From Lysobacteraceae bacterium 2PB (GTDB taxonomy: Bacteria > Pseudomonadota > Gammaproteobacteria > Xanthomonadales > Xanthomonadaceae): a stretch of 64,000 nt of DNA. A model generated the notes under the pieces. It saw only the letters and a list, made by a program, of their open reading frames with translations. It searched no databases and was not told the origin of the DNA. A program made the translations under genes and the position numbers. The stretch lies in assembly GCA_005502915.1 (NCBI GenBank), contig SCMT01000008.1, positions 80,577 to 144,576 of the forward strand. The letters run 5' to 3'. Positions 36,507-45,055 of this stretch are shown piece after piece; within the stretch, counting starts at the first letter, position 1, and each line of letters opens with the position of its first letter.

Positions 36507-37340
36507 TCAGGCCCGCGAGGCGCGCAGAGCCTGCTGCTCGGCGATGGTCAGGGCCACGTTGTTGCGCAGGTAGGCCGGTTCCAGCAGGTCCGGGGCGATC
36601 GCTTCGCCGCGAAGCCAGGCCACGTGGGCCAGACGCGCCACGTCGCCGGCCTGCGGCAGGGCTTCGGCGTCGACCGCGCGCAGGTCTGCGCCGAGGCGCT
36701 CGCACAGCGCACCGCCCTGTGCGGCGAAGCCGGTGCCTACGCCCAGCCAGCCGTCGCCATCGTCCGGAAGAGTCACGGCATCCGGCGGCTGGACGCGCTC
36801 GGCGTCGAGCGCGCGCGGCACGAGCACGCCGTCATCAGCGGCTTCGAACACGTACGAGGCGGCGTAGACCTCCTGCATGCGCGCGTCGATCGCGGCGAGG
36901 ACGCGCTGGCCTTTCATGCCCCCACCCCACCCCGCCCGGCCCTCGCGCAATGCGCTCGTGCGCTCGTCGGCACGCGAGGCAGTGCCTCGCAAACGCGCCT
37001 CCTCTCCCCCCGCAAGCGGGGGAGGGAGCGTGATTGCTCGCATCGTCAGCGCGGCGAGCGTGGACACCGGCAGGGCCGGTCGATCCAGCGCCAGGGCGAT
37101 GCCCTGCGCGATCGAGATGCCCAGGCGCACGCCGGTGAAGGCGCCGGGGCCGCGGCCGACGGCGATGGCGTCGAGCTGCGACTTCGCAAGGCCGGCCTCG
37201 GCGAGCAGCGCATCCGCCCACGGCAGGGCCAGTTCGGCGTGCCGGCGCGGCGCGATCTCGTGGCGCTCACGCACGTCGCCGTCGACCCAGAGAGCGACGG
37301 AGCAGGCTTCGGTGGAGAGTTCGAAGGCGAGGAGCTTCAT
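36507..37340 (-). CDS. tsaB: tRNA threonylcarbamoyladenosine biosynthesis protein TsaB with 41-residue insert
   Basis: A 277-residue TsaB, partner of TsaD in making the t6A base of ANN-decoding tRNAs; cytosolic and normally essential. Conserved blocks are STEACSVALW, GRGPGAFTGVRLG and RVLAAIDARMQEVYAA. E. coli TsaB has about 231 residues; the extra length is a segment at residues 103-143 that the repeat at 36912-37034 encodes, joined in frame at a loop between the STLAALTMRA helix and the next strand. The frame is open and the rest of the protein is intact. A TACAAT hexamer lies 7 bases upstream. Confidence 0.93.
   Translation of the reverse strand: MKLLAFELSTEACSVALWVDGDVRERHEIAPRRHAELALPWADALLAEAGLAKSQLDAIAVGRGPGAFTGVRLGISIAQGIALALDRPALPVSTLAALTMRAITLPPPLAGGEEARLRGTASRADERTSALREGRAGWGGGMKGQRVLAAIDARMQEVYAASYVFEAADDGVLVPRALDAERVQPPDAVTLPDDGDGWLGVGTGFAAQGGALCERLGADLRAVDAEALPQAGDVARLAHVAWLRGEAIAPDLLEPAYLRNNVALTIAEQQALRASRA
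36912..37034 (-). mobile_element. Repeat element carried in frame inside tsaB
   Basis: This 123-base segment codes for 41 residues starting ITLPPPLAGGEEARLRG and ending GWGGGMK. The minus-strand reading of the element at 11248-11420 gives almost the same peptide (LPPLQGGEAARLRG, then ASRADERPSARREG against ASRADERTSALREG), so the two are copies of one family. Only the left two thirds of the element is present here. Its length is a multiple of three, so tsaB stays open. Confidence 0.85.
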
Positions 37341-37344
37341 GGCG

Positions 37345-39531
37345 TCATTGTAGGTCGGACGGGGTCGCGGCCTGCACGGCGTCCGCATCGACAGGGGACG
37401 AGAAGAACGCCCGCACCTCGTCCAGCGAGCGCGTGCGCGCGAACGGTGGCAGCGAGTCGAGGAAGGTGCGGCCGTAGGACTTGCCGATCAGGCGCGGGTC
37501 GCAGAGCACCAGCACGCCGCGATCGGTCTCTGTGCGGATCAGGCGGCCGACGCCCTGCTTCAGCGCGATCACCGCCTGCGGCAGCTGCTCGTCGCGGAAG
37601 GGATTGCCGCCGTCGCGGCGGATCGCATCGAGGCGGGCCTCGAACACCGGGTCGTCGGGCGCGGCGAACGGCAGCTTGTCGATCACGACCACGCTCAACG
37701 CGTCGCCGGCCACGTCCACGCCCTCGCGGAAGCTGGCGGCGCCGAGCAGCACGCCGTTGCCGGAATCGCGAAAGCGCTGCAGCAGCACCGAGCGCGGCGC
37801 GTCGCCCTGGACGAACAGCGGCCATGGGCTGTCCGCGCGCAGCAGGTCGGCGGCTTCGCGCAGCGCGCGATGCGAGGCGAACAGCACGAAGGCGCGGCCG
37901 TTCGAGGCTTCCAGCACGGGGCGCACCGCATCGATCACGGCCATTGTGTAGTCGCGCGAATTCGGCTCGGGCATGCGCGGCGGCAGGTAGCACAGGGCCT
38001 GGTGCGGCCAGTCGAACGGACTGGGCGCGATCAGCGTGCGCGGCGCGTCCAGGCCGAGGCGTTCGCTGAGGTGGTCGAAACCGCCGGCCACCGCCAGCGT
38101 CGCCGAGGTGAACACCCAGGCCGCGCGCGACTGCTCGCGATGCGCGCGCAGCGGCCCGGACACGTCCAGCGGCGTGCGCTGGAAGCGGAAGCCGCGCGGC
38201 GAGAGTTCATACCAGCGCACGTCCCAGAGTTTCTTTTCGTCGATGGCAGTCTCCAGGTCCTGCGCGACATCGTCGACGACGGATTCGAGTGGCTGATCGA
38301 CCTGCGTCGACGGCAGCGCGAGCGCGACGGTCGATCCCGCCGCATCCTCGTCGCCCTGCGCGTCGAGATGACGACGCGCGAAATCCGGCGGCGCCCAGCG
38401 CAGCAGGCGCGCGCGCTGCTCGATCGCACGCGCGTGGCAGGCGTCGAAGCCCGGCGAGGCCTCGCACAGCGGCGCCACCGCATCGATGAAGGCGCACAGC
38501 GCGTCGTCGAGCGCGGACAGGGCCTCGAACACGCCAGGCTCATGCAATGCGCGCCCGCGCGTGCCGCGCGTCGGCAGCCCCTCCATGGCCGCACGCATCG
38601 CGCGCGTCGCCTCTTCGAGGTTGCGCGAGGGCGCCTGCACCACAGCGAGCGCACCGGTCACGGACTTGGCTTCGCCCTGGGCGTCGCGGGCCAGTTCGAC
38701 CAGCGGACGCGCGCTCAGGCCCTCGCCGAAGAACTGCGCGGCGAGCTCGGGCAACTGGTGGGCCTCGTCGACCACGAACACCTGCGCGCCCGGCAGGATC
38801 TCGCCGAAACCTTCCTGCTTCAGCGCCAGGTCGGCGAGCAGCAGGTGATGGTTCACGACCACGACGTCCGCCGCCTGCGCGCGCTGGCGCGCCTGAACGA
38901 CGAAGCAGTCTTCCCAGAACGGGCATTCGCTGCCGAGGCAGTTGTCGGTGGTCGAGGTGACCATCGGGATCAGCGGCGAATCCTCGGGCAGCGCATCGAG
39001 TTCGGCGAGATCGCCGAGACGCGTGCGCCCGCTCCACTGCACGATGCGCTGGAACTGGGTGACCTGCTCCTTCGTCGTGAAGCGAGGCTCGCCCTTGCTC
39101 TTTTCCAGCCGGTAGCGGCACAGGTAGTTCGCGCGGCCCTTGAGCAGCGCGGTCTTCACGCCCTTGCCCAGCGCGTCGCGGACGCGCGGCAGGTCGCGGT
39201 GGTAGAGCTGGTCCTGCAGCGCGCGCGTACCGGTCGAGACGATGGTCTTCAGGCCCGAGAGCAGCGCCGGCACGAGGTAGGCGAAGGTCTTGCCGGTGCC
39301 GGTGCCGGCCTCGGCGAGCAGCACCGCACGGTCCTCGACGGTCTCGGCGATGGCCATCGACAACTGCTGCTGCGGCGCGCGCGGGGCGAAGCCCGGGATC
39401 GCGACCGCCAATGCGCCGCCCTCGCGCAGCGCATCGCGCGCGGCGCGCGCGAACACCGAACGCGGGGATGCGGCGTCGCGGTCGTCCGCATCGTCGCCGC
39501 TGCGGACGTCGTCGTCAGCGAGGTCATGCAT
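37345..39531 (-). CDS. yoaA: ATP-dependent DNA helicase, DinG/YoaA family
   Basis: A 728-residue iron-sulphur superfamily 2 helicase. Walker A AEAGTGTGKT is at about 73-82 and the DEAH box VVDEAHQL at about 250. Cysteines for a 4Fe-4S cluster are seen in NYLCRY, DNCLGSEC and CPFWEDC. The C-terminal helicase half has FREGVDVAGD and QGVGRLIRTETD. It unwinds DNA and helps during replication stress. The tsaB-yoaA adjacency is the same in E. coli, which favours YoaA over DinG. tsaB starts four bases after its stop. Confidence 0.93.
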   Translation of the reverse strand: MHDLADDDVRSGDDADDRDAASPRSVFARAARDALREGGALAVAIPGFAPRAPQQQLSMAIAETVEDRAVLLAEAGTGTGKTFAYLVPALLSGLKTIVSTGTRALQDQLYHRDLPRVRDALGKGVKTALLKGRANYLCRYRLEKSKGEPRFTTKEQVTQFQRIVQWSGRTRLGDLAELDALPEDSPLIPMVTSTTDNCLGSECPFWEDCFVVQARQRAQAADVVVVNHHLLLADLALKQEGFGEILPGAQVFVVDEAHQLPELAAQFFGEGLSARPLVELARDAQGEAKSVTGALAVVQAPSRNLEEATRAMRAAMEGLPTRGTRGRALHEPGVFEALSALDDALCAFIDAVAPLCEASPGFDACHARAIEQRARLLRWAPPDFARRHLDAQGDEDAAGSTVALALPSTQVDQPLESVVDDVAQDLETAIDEKKLWDVRWYELSPRGFRFQRTPLDVSGPLRAHREQSRAAWVFTSATLAVAGGFDHLSERLGLDAPRTLIAPSPFDWPHQALCYLPPRMPEPNSRDYTMAVIDAVRPVLEASNGRAFVLFASHRALREAADLLRADSPWPLFVQGDAPRSVLLQRFRDSGNGVLLGAASFREGVDVAGDALSVVVIDKLPFAAPDDPVFEARLDAIRRDGGNPFRDEQLPQAVIALKQGVGRLIRTETDRGVLVLCDPRLIGKSYGRTFLDSLPPFARTRSLDEVRAFFSSPVDADAVQAATPSDLQ

Positions 39532-39534
39532 CGA

Positions 39535-40137
39535 TCAGTACCGCGGCGGGCCGGTGAGCGTGCAGGCGGCCTGCGCCTGCTCGGCCTCGGCGCCTTCCTG
39601 GGCCAGTCGCACCTTCGCCTGCGTCCACGCGTCGAGCTTCTCGCCCTTCAGCGGCTTGTCCGCGACCTGCTCGTCGAGCACGCGCAGGTCGAAGGCGATG
39701 CGCTGGCGGATGGTCGCCCAATGGCGACGGCACAGCGGGCCGACCTTCGCGCCGATGTCGAACGCGCGCCGGGCCAGCGTCTCGGCACGTGCGAGGTCCT
39801 GCTGCAGCACAGCGACTTCGGCGCGCTCCTGGAGCAGCGCGGGATCGTCGGGCGAGATCGACAGCGCCTTGTCGAGCGCGGCGGCGGCATCGGCAGGACG
39901 ACGCGCGCGCTCGGCAGCGACGGCCTGCACGCGCAGGTCTTCGACCATCGGGTCGCGCAGCGGCTGCACGTCGAGTTCGTCCGGCGCGGCCTTGCCGACT
40001 GCGCGGATCTCGGCGACCACCGTTTCGGGTGCCGGCCCGACCCAGCGCTGCGGCGCGGGCGGAGGCGCGGTACCGCAGGCGCTCGCGGCCAGCGCGACGA
40101 GGAGGAAGACAGTGAGATGACGCAAGGAAAGGCTCAT
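39535..40137 (-). CDS. Periplasmic lipoprotein with tetratricopeptide-like repeats
   Basis: A 200-residue protein with a signal ending at Cys in ALAASACG, a lipobox that lacks the preferred Leu at -3. The mature part has helical pairs such as AERARRPADAAAALDKALSIS and PALLQERAEVAVLQQDLARAE, a TPR-like pattern. Cys residues near the C-terminus may be paired. Function is unknown. It starts on the mrcB stop (ATGA overlap at 40134-40137) and precedes yoaA by three bases, so it may assist PBP1b as other lipoproteins do; this is an inference from position only. Confidence 0.7.
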   Translation of the reverse strand: MSLSLRHLTVFLLVALAASACGTAPPPAPQRWVGPAPETVVAEIRAVGKAAPDELDVQPLRDPMVEDLRVQAVAAERARRPADAAAALDKALSISPDDPALLQERAEVAVLQQDLARAETLARRAFDIGAKVGPLCRRHWATIRQRIAFDLRVLDEQVADKPLKGEKLDAWTQAKVRLAQEGAEAEQAQAACTLTGPPRY

Positions 40138-42590
40138 GGTGCGGGCGGAGTGCTCGGTGCGTTGTCGGGCGGCGGCGGGCTGTCGTCCTTGTCGCCGCCG
40201 ATGCCGAACAGCTTGCTCCAGAAGCCGCGCTCCTCGCCTTCCGTGCCCGGCTCGACCTCGCCTTCCTCGGCGAGCAGACAGGGTTGGTACTCAGGCGCGA
40301 AGCCGCTCACGAAGCCGATGCGGCGGGCATCGGGGCATCCGGGGTCGGTGGCGTGGCCGTCGCTGCGGACCCACACCCAGTCGACGCCCTTGCCGCCGAC
40401 CTGCAGCGGCGCGGTGGGCAGGCGCGAGAACAGCCCGGACCACACGCGCATCGCGCCGGTGGCGCCGTACAGGCCGGTCGGCGCGTTCTGGTCGTTGCCG
40501 ACCCAGACCACCGCCAGGTGGTCGCCGGTCCAGCCGGCGAACCAGCTGTCGCGGCTGTCGTTGCTGGTGCCGGTCTTGCCGGCCGGCTGCAGGCGGCCCA
40601 GGCCGTCGCTGAGCAGGGGACGCGCGGTACCCGAAGTCACCGCATGCTGCAGCGCCGAGGTCACCAGGCGCGCGGCCACGGCATCGCCGGGCTGCGCGGG
40701 CTTGGGCGCCACGTCGTAGCGGTTCAGCGCCTTGCCGTTGCCGTCGAGCACGCCGCGCACCGCATGCAGGGGCTGGATCTCGCCGCCGGAGGCCAGGAAC
40801 TGGTAGAGCTGCGCCATCGCGTACGGGCTCTGGTCGAGCGAGCCGAGGATGACCGAGGGATTGGTGCCGGCCTCGATGCCGGCCACGGTGCGCAGCAGTT
40901 CGCGCAGGCGCTCGGTGCCCACGTCCATGCCCACGCGCACCGTGGACTGGTTGTAGGACATCGCCAGCGCATCGATCATCCGCACGCTGCCATGGCTGCG
41001 ACCATCGGAATTGCCGGGGTTCCAGCGGCGGCCATTGTCCAGGGTCACGCTCACCGGCGAATCGTCGATCACCGTCGCCAGCGAATACTTGTCCGGCTGG
41101 GCCAGCGCAAGCAGATAGACGAATGGCTTGAGCAGCGAACCCACCGGACGCTGCGCCTGCACCGCGCGGTTGAAGCCGTGTTCCTCGAAGCTGCGGCTGC
41201 CGATCACCGCGACCACCTGGCCGGTGTGCACGTCGGTGACCACCACGCCTGCCTGCAGCGGGGGGCGCTTCGAATTCGTGCCCAGCGCCTTCATCGTGCG
41301 CGTCACCGCGCCCTCGGCGTAGGCCTGCGCGGACGGCGACATGCCGGTCATCACGGTCAGCCCGGCGCCGGACAGCTCCTCCTCGGAGTAGTCGCGCGCC
41401 AGCTGGCGGCGGACCAGGTCAACGTAGGCCGGGAAGCGGTTCGCGACCATGCTGCCCGGCACTTCGGTCACGCCCAGCGGCGTCTTCACCGCGCGGTCGT
41501 ATTCCTTCTGGTCGATGATGCCGGTCTCCAGCATCTTCTTCAGCACGAGGTTGCGGCGATCCAGCGCGCGCTCGGGGTTGCGGCGCGGGTTGTACCAGGA
41601 CGGGCCCTTGACCAGACCGACCAGAAGCGCGACCTGCTCGGTGGTGAGGTCGTCGAGCTGCCGGCCGAAATAGAACTCCGCGCCGGACGCGAAACCGTGG
41701 ATCGCCTGCGAACCGCGCTGGCCGATGTCGACCTGGTTCATGTACGTCTCGAGGATCACGCCCTTGTCGTAGCGGGCGTCGATCAGCAGCGCGTACAGGA
41801 TCTCGTTGAACTTGCGGCTGGGCGTCTGCTCCTTGCCGATGCCGAGCAGACCCGAGCGCGCCAGCTGCTGGGTCAGCGTGCTCGCCCCCTGCTTCACCTC
41901 GCCACCGGTCTTGAGCGTGACATACAGGGCGCGGACCATGCCGCTGGGGTCGATGCCGTGGTGGCGCGCGAAATCGCGGTCCTCCACGGCCTGCAGGGTG
42001 TCGGTGAGGATCGGCGGGACTTCGCTGATCCGCACCAGCCGGCGTTCTTCCTGCTTCTGGCCGTACAGCGTCGCGATGCGCGCGGGGTCGAGGCGGACCG
42101 ATTTGACCGTCCGCCCGCGCTGCAGGTCGCGCACGGACTGCACGCGGCCGCCGGCGATGACGGCTTCGATGCGGCTGGGGCCGATGCGGCCATCCACGTC
42201 CAGATAGCCACGGCTGGAGATGCGCCAGCGGTTGCCGTCCTTGCCGTAGGTGCCGGGCTTCTCGCCCTTGCCATCGTCGCGGTAGGACGCGGCGTCGAGT
42301 TCGGTCTTCAGCGTGCGCGCGTCCATCGCGACACCCGGTGCGAGTACCAGCGGGCGGGCGTAGACGCGGGTCGGCAGCTGCCAGCGCAGCTCGCCGAAAC
42401 GCACCGTGACCTGGTGGTTCAGGTACAGGGTGTAGGGAATCAGGAAGCCCAGGCCCACCGCGACGACCACCGCCGTCCAGCGCAGGAGCCTGCGCCGCCA
42501 GCCGGGTGCGGCGCCCGCGTCGTCGTCCTCTTCGGGGAGGTCGTCGTCGAGATCGTCGTCGAGGTCGTCTGAATCGTCTTTTCGGGCCAT
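40134..42590 (-). CDS. mrcB: Penicillin-binding protein 1B (bifunctional peptidoglycan synthase)
   Basis: An 818-residue class A PBP. A very acidic 30-residue cytosolic head and a membrane helix (about 38-56) come first, then a UvrB-like domain 2, the glycosyltransferase with catalytic Glu203 in AVEDRDFARHHG, and the transpeptidase with Ser in QRPVGSLLKPF (about 482), SYNQ (about 545) and KTGTS (about 668). It polymerises and cross-links peptidoglycan. The tail is Glu/Pro-rich. The ATG at 42590 is used since the upstream part of the frame lacks a PBP1B head. Confidence 0.95.
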   Translation of the reverse strand: MARKDDSDDLDDDLDDDLPEEDDDAGAAPGWRRRLLRWTAVVVAVGLGFLIPYTLYLNHQVTVRFGELRWQLPTRVYARPLVLAPGVAMDARTLKTELDAASYRDDGKGEKPGTYGKDGNRWRISSRGYLDVDGRIGPSRIEAVIAGGRVQSVRDLQRGRTVKSVRLDPARIATLYGQKQEERRLVRISEVPPILTDTLQAVEDRDFARHHGIDPSGMVRALYVTLKTGGEVKQGASTLTQQLARSGLLGIGKEQTPSRKFNEILYALLIDARYDKGVILETYMNQVDIGQRGSQAIHGFASGAEFYFGRQLDDLTTEQVALLVGLVKGPSWYNPRRNPERALDRRNLVLKKMLETGIIDQKEYDRAVKTPLGVTEVPGSMVANRFPAYVDLVRRQLARDYSEEELSGAGLTVMTGMSPSAQAYAEGAVTRTMKALGTNSKRPPLQAGVVVTDVHTGQVVAVIGSRSFEEHGFNRAVQAQRPVGSLLKPFVYLLALAQPDKYSLATVIDDSPVSVTLDNGRRWNPGNSDGRSHGSVRMIDALAMSYNQSTVRVGMDVGTERLRELLRTVAGIEAGTNPSVILGSLDQSPYAMAQLYQFLASGGEIQPLHAVRGVLDGNGKALNRYDVAPKPAQPGDAVAARLVTSALQHAVTSGTARPLLSDGLGRLQPAGKTGTSNDSRDSWFAGWTGDHLAVVWVGNDQNAPTGLYGATGAMRVWSGLFSRLPTAPLQVGGKGVDWVWVRSDGHATDPGCPDARRIGFVSGFAPEYQPCLLAEEGEVEPGTEGEERGFWSKLFGIGGDKDDSPPPPDNAPSTPPAP

Positions 42591-42716
42591 TCGGTCGGGA
42601 GTCGGCTGCGTGCGGGGCAATGATGCGAAAATGCCGGCCGAGTCTAGCAGGGTGCCGACGATCGCCACCCGGGCCCATCGTCACCCACGCCACCGCACTG
42701 CAGGAGTCGTTCAAGG

Positions 42717-44819
42717 ATGTCCGTTTCGCCCGCCGACCTGCGGTTCATGTTCCTGCGCGGCCTCGGACTGATCAGGCGCGGCTGGACCAGCCTCCGCGCC
42801 CGCGGCTGGCGGGCGACATGGGACCGCACCCGGGCGCAGTTCCGCCGGGCCACGCCCCTGCCGCCCTCGCAGCTCTATCTGCCCGAGGCCACGCCGTTCG
42901 CGCCCTTCGCCGTGCCCACATCCGAGGCCCCGGTCGCGAGCCTGGTGATCCCGGTCTACGACCAGTTCGCGCATACCCTCGCCTGCCTGCGCGCACTGGC
43001 GGCGCATCCGCCGGCCACCGCGTTCGAGGTCATCGTGGTCGACGACGGCAGCCGCGACGAGACCGTCGATGCCCTGCCCCGCATCGGCGGCGTGCGCTAC
43101 CACCGCCGCACCGCGAACGGCGGCTTCATCGCCGCCTGCAACGACGGGGCCTCGCTGGCGCGCGGCGAGCATCTCGTCTTCCTGAACAACGACACCGTCC
43201 CTCAACCCGGCTGGCTGGAAGCACTGCTGGGCACCTTCGACGAGGAACCGGGCACCGGCCTCGTCGGCGCGCAGCTGCTCTATCCCGACGGCCGCCTGCA
43301 GGAAGCCGGCGGCGTGGTCTTCGCCGACGGCAGCGGCTGGAATTACGGCAAGTTCGAATCGCCCGAGGACCCACGCTTCGCCTACCTGCGCGACTGCGAC
43401 TACGCCAGCGGCGCCGCGATCGCGATCCCGCGCGCGCTGTTCGCCGCGCTCGGCGGCTTCGACACGCGCTATGCGCCCGCCTACTACGAGGACACCGACC
43501 TGGCCTTCGCCGTGCGCGCCGCCGGGCATCGGGTCGTCTACCAGCCCGCATCGCGGGTGATCCACGTCGAAGGCGGCACCGCCGGCACCGACACCCAGGT
43601 CGGCATGAAGGCCTACCAGGTGCTCAACCGCGACACCTTCGCCGCCCATCGCGCCACGGCGCTGGCCTCGCACCTGCCCGCGAACACCGTGCCGACGCCG
43701 GCCCTGCTGCACCGACGCCAGAGACAGATCCTGATCATCGACGCGCAGACGCCGCGCCCCGATCACGACTCCGGCTCGCTGCGCCTGGTCAACCTGATGC
43801 GCCTGCTGCGCGAGGAAGGCGCGCACGTGGTCTTCCTGCCCGCCGACCGCCACCGGGTCGAACCCTACGCCTCGCAACTGCAGCGGATGGGCGTCGAAGC
43901 CTGGCATGCGCCGTTCGCCGCCCGCGCACCGGCCTGGCTGCGCGAACATGGCCACCGCTTCGATGCCGTGATGGTCAGCCGGCACTATGTCGCCAGCGAA
44001 TTCATCCCCTTGGTCCGCGCGCACGCGCCGCAGGCCCGGCTGATCTTCGACACCGTCGACCTGCACTACCTCCGCGAACGCAGGGGCGCCGAGGTGTCGG
44101 GCGACGCCGCGCTGGCACGCGCGGCCGAACGCACGCGCGCGCTGGAACTCGGCGTCATCGCGAAGTGCGATGCGACCCTGGTGGTCAGCGAGGTCGAACG
44201 CGAACTGCTGCGCAGCGATGCGCCATCGGCACAGGTCGAAATCCTCTCGAACCTGCATCGGGTCGCCGGCACGGGCGAACCCTTCGCCGATCGCCACGAC
44301 CTGGTGTTCGTCGGCGGCTTCCGCCATCCGCCGAACGTCGACGCGGTGCTCTGGTTCGTCCGCGAGGCCTTCCCGCGCATCCGCGAACACCTGCCCGAGG
44401 TGCGCTTCCACTGCATCGGCAGCCACACGCCGCCGGACATCCAGGCACTCGCCGCCGTGCCCGGCGTGACCGTCCACGGCCACGTCGCCGACATCGACCC
44501 GTACATGGACGGCTGCCGCATCGCCGTCGCCCCGCTGCGCTACGGCGCCGGCGTCAAGGGCAAGGTCAACCTGAGCATGGCCCACGGCCAGCCCGTCGTC
44601 GCCACCGCTTGCGCGGTCGAAGGCATGCACCTGCGCGACGGCGATGACGTCCTCGTCGGCGACACCCCCGACGCCTTCGCCGACGCCGTGGCACGCCTGT
44701 ACCGCGACGAATCCCTGTGGACCACGCTCTCGCGCAACGGCCTGCACAGCGTCGCCGCGCATTTCTCGCTGGATGCCGCGCGGGACACGGTGCGGCGGGT
44801 GTTTCTGAGACACGCCTGA
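42717..44819 (+). CDS. Two-domain glycosyltransferase (GT2 plus GT4-like)
   Basis: A 700-residue fusion. A GT2 domain of about 270 residues begins near residue 73, with the nucleotide-sugar motif IVVDDGS, a FLNNDTVPQPGW DxD-like metal site and YYEDTDLAFAVR. A second, GT-B domain of about 370 residues starts near 334 (ILIIDAQTPRPDHDSGS, LVFVGGFRHPPNV, GAGVKGKVNLSMAHG). The pair suggests synthesis of a surface glycan such as O-antigen or exopolysaccharide, with two sugar additions by one protein. It is divergent from mrcB and has no neighbouring glycan genes. Confidence 0.9.
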   Translation: MSVSPADLRFMFLRGLGLIRRGWTSLRARGWRATWDRTRAQFRRATPLPPSQLYLPEATPFAPFAVPTSEAPVASLVIPVYDQFAHTLACLRALAAHPPATAFEVIVVDDGSRDETVDALPRIGGVRYHRRTANGGFIAACNDGASLARGEHLVFLNNDTVPQPGWLEALLGTFDEEPGTGLVGAQLLYPDGRLQEAGGVVFADGSGWNYGKFESPEDPRFAYLRDCDYASGAAIAIPRALFAALGGFDTRYAPAYYEDTDLAFAVRAAGHRVVYQPASRVIHVEGGTAGTDTQVGMKAYQVLNRDTFAAHRATALASHLPANTVPTPALLHRRQRQILIIDAQTPRPDHDSGSLRLVNLMRLLREEGAHVVFLPADRHRVEPYASQLQRMGVEAWHAPFAARAPAWLREHGHRFDAVMVSRHYVASEFIPLVRAHAPQARLIFDTVDLHYLRERRGAEVSGDAALARAAERTRALELGVIAKCDATLVVSEVERELLRSDAPSAQVEILSNLHRVAGTGEPFADRHDLVFVGGFRHPPNVDAVLWFVREAFPRIREHLPEVRFHCIGSHTPPDIQALAAVPGVTVHGHVADIDPYMDGCRIAVAPLRYGAGVKGKVNLSMAHGQPVVATACAVEGMHLRDGDDVLVGDTPDAFADAVARLYRDESLWTTLSRNGLHSVAAHFSLDAARDTVRRVFLRHA

Positions 44820-44833
44820 AGCGCCGCGTTCAC

Positions 44834-44855
44834 CCTCCGCCGCACGCAGCGGAGG
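44834..44855 (+). terminator. Hairpin after the glycosyltransferase gene
   Basis: CCTCCGC (44834-44840) pairs with GCGGAGG (44849-44855) around an eight-base loop, 14 bases past the stop. A T-run lies at 44874-44877, too far to be part of it. Plausible weak terminator. Confidence 0.4.
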
Positions 44856-44874
44856 AAGACAAGCGGCGATCGCT

Positions 44875-44955
44875 TTTGTAGGAGGGCCTTTAGGCCCGAG
44901 CGTTTGATTCTCGGCAAAGGCCTGAAGAGCTCGGGCCTAAAGGCCCTCCTACAAA
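44875..44955. repeat. Inverted-repeat element with perfect 27-bp arms
   Basis: Arms at 44875-44901 and 44929-44955 are perfect inverted copies, each with TTTGTAGGAGGGCC at the outside, around a 27-base spacer. Each arm also holds an inner GGGCCTTTAGGCCC palindrome. This is a common dispersed element class in xanthomonads. It lies between the convergent glycosyltransferase and the gene ending at 45056 and may fold into a strong hairpin in both transcripts. Confidence 0.8.
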
Positions 44956-45055
44956 GCGAAAGCGCATGGCCCGCCGGGTCACGGCAGAAGCCACAATGCC
45001 CGCGCGATCGCGTGCGCAGCCTGCAGATGCGCGAAGACGCCCGATGTTGCCCGGC

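Noticed and set aside
36912..37034. tsaB as a pseudogene broken by an insertion
   Set aside because: The insert is 123 bases, keeps the frame, brings no stop codon, and the flanking TsaB blocks are complete.
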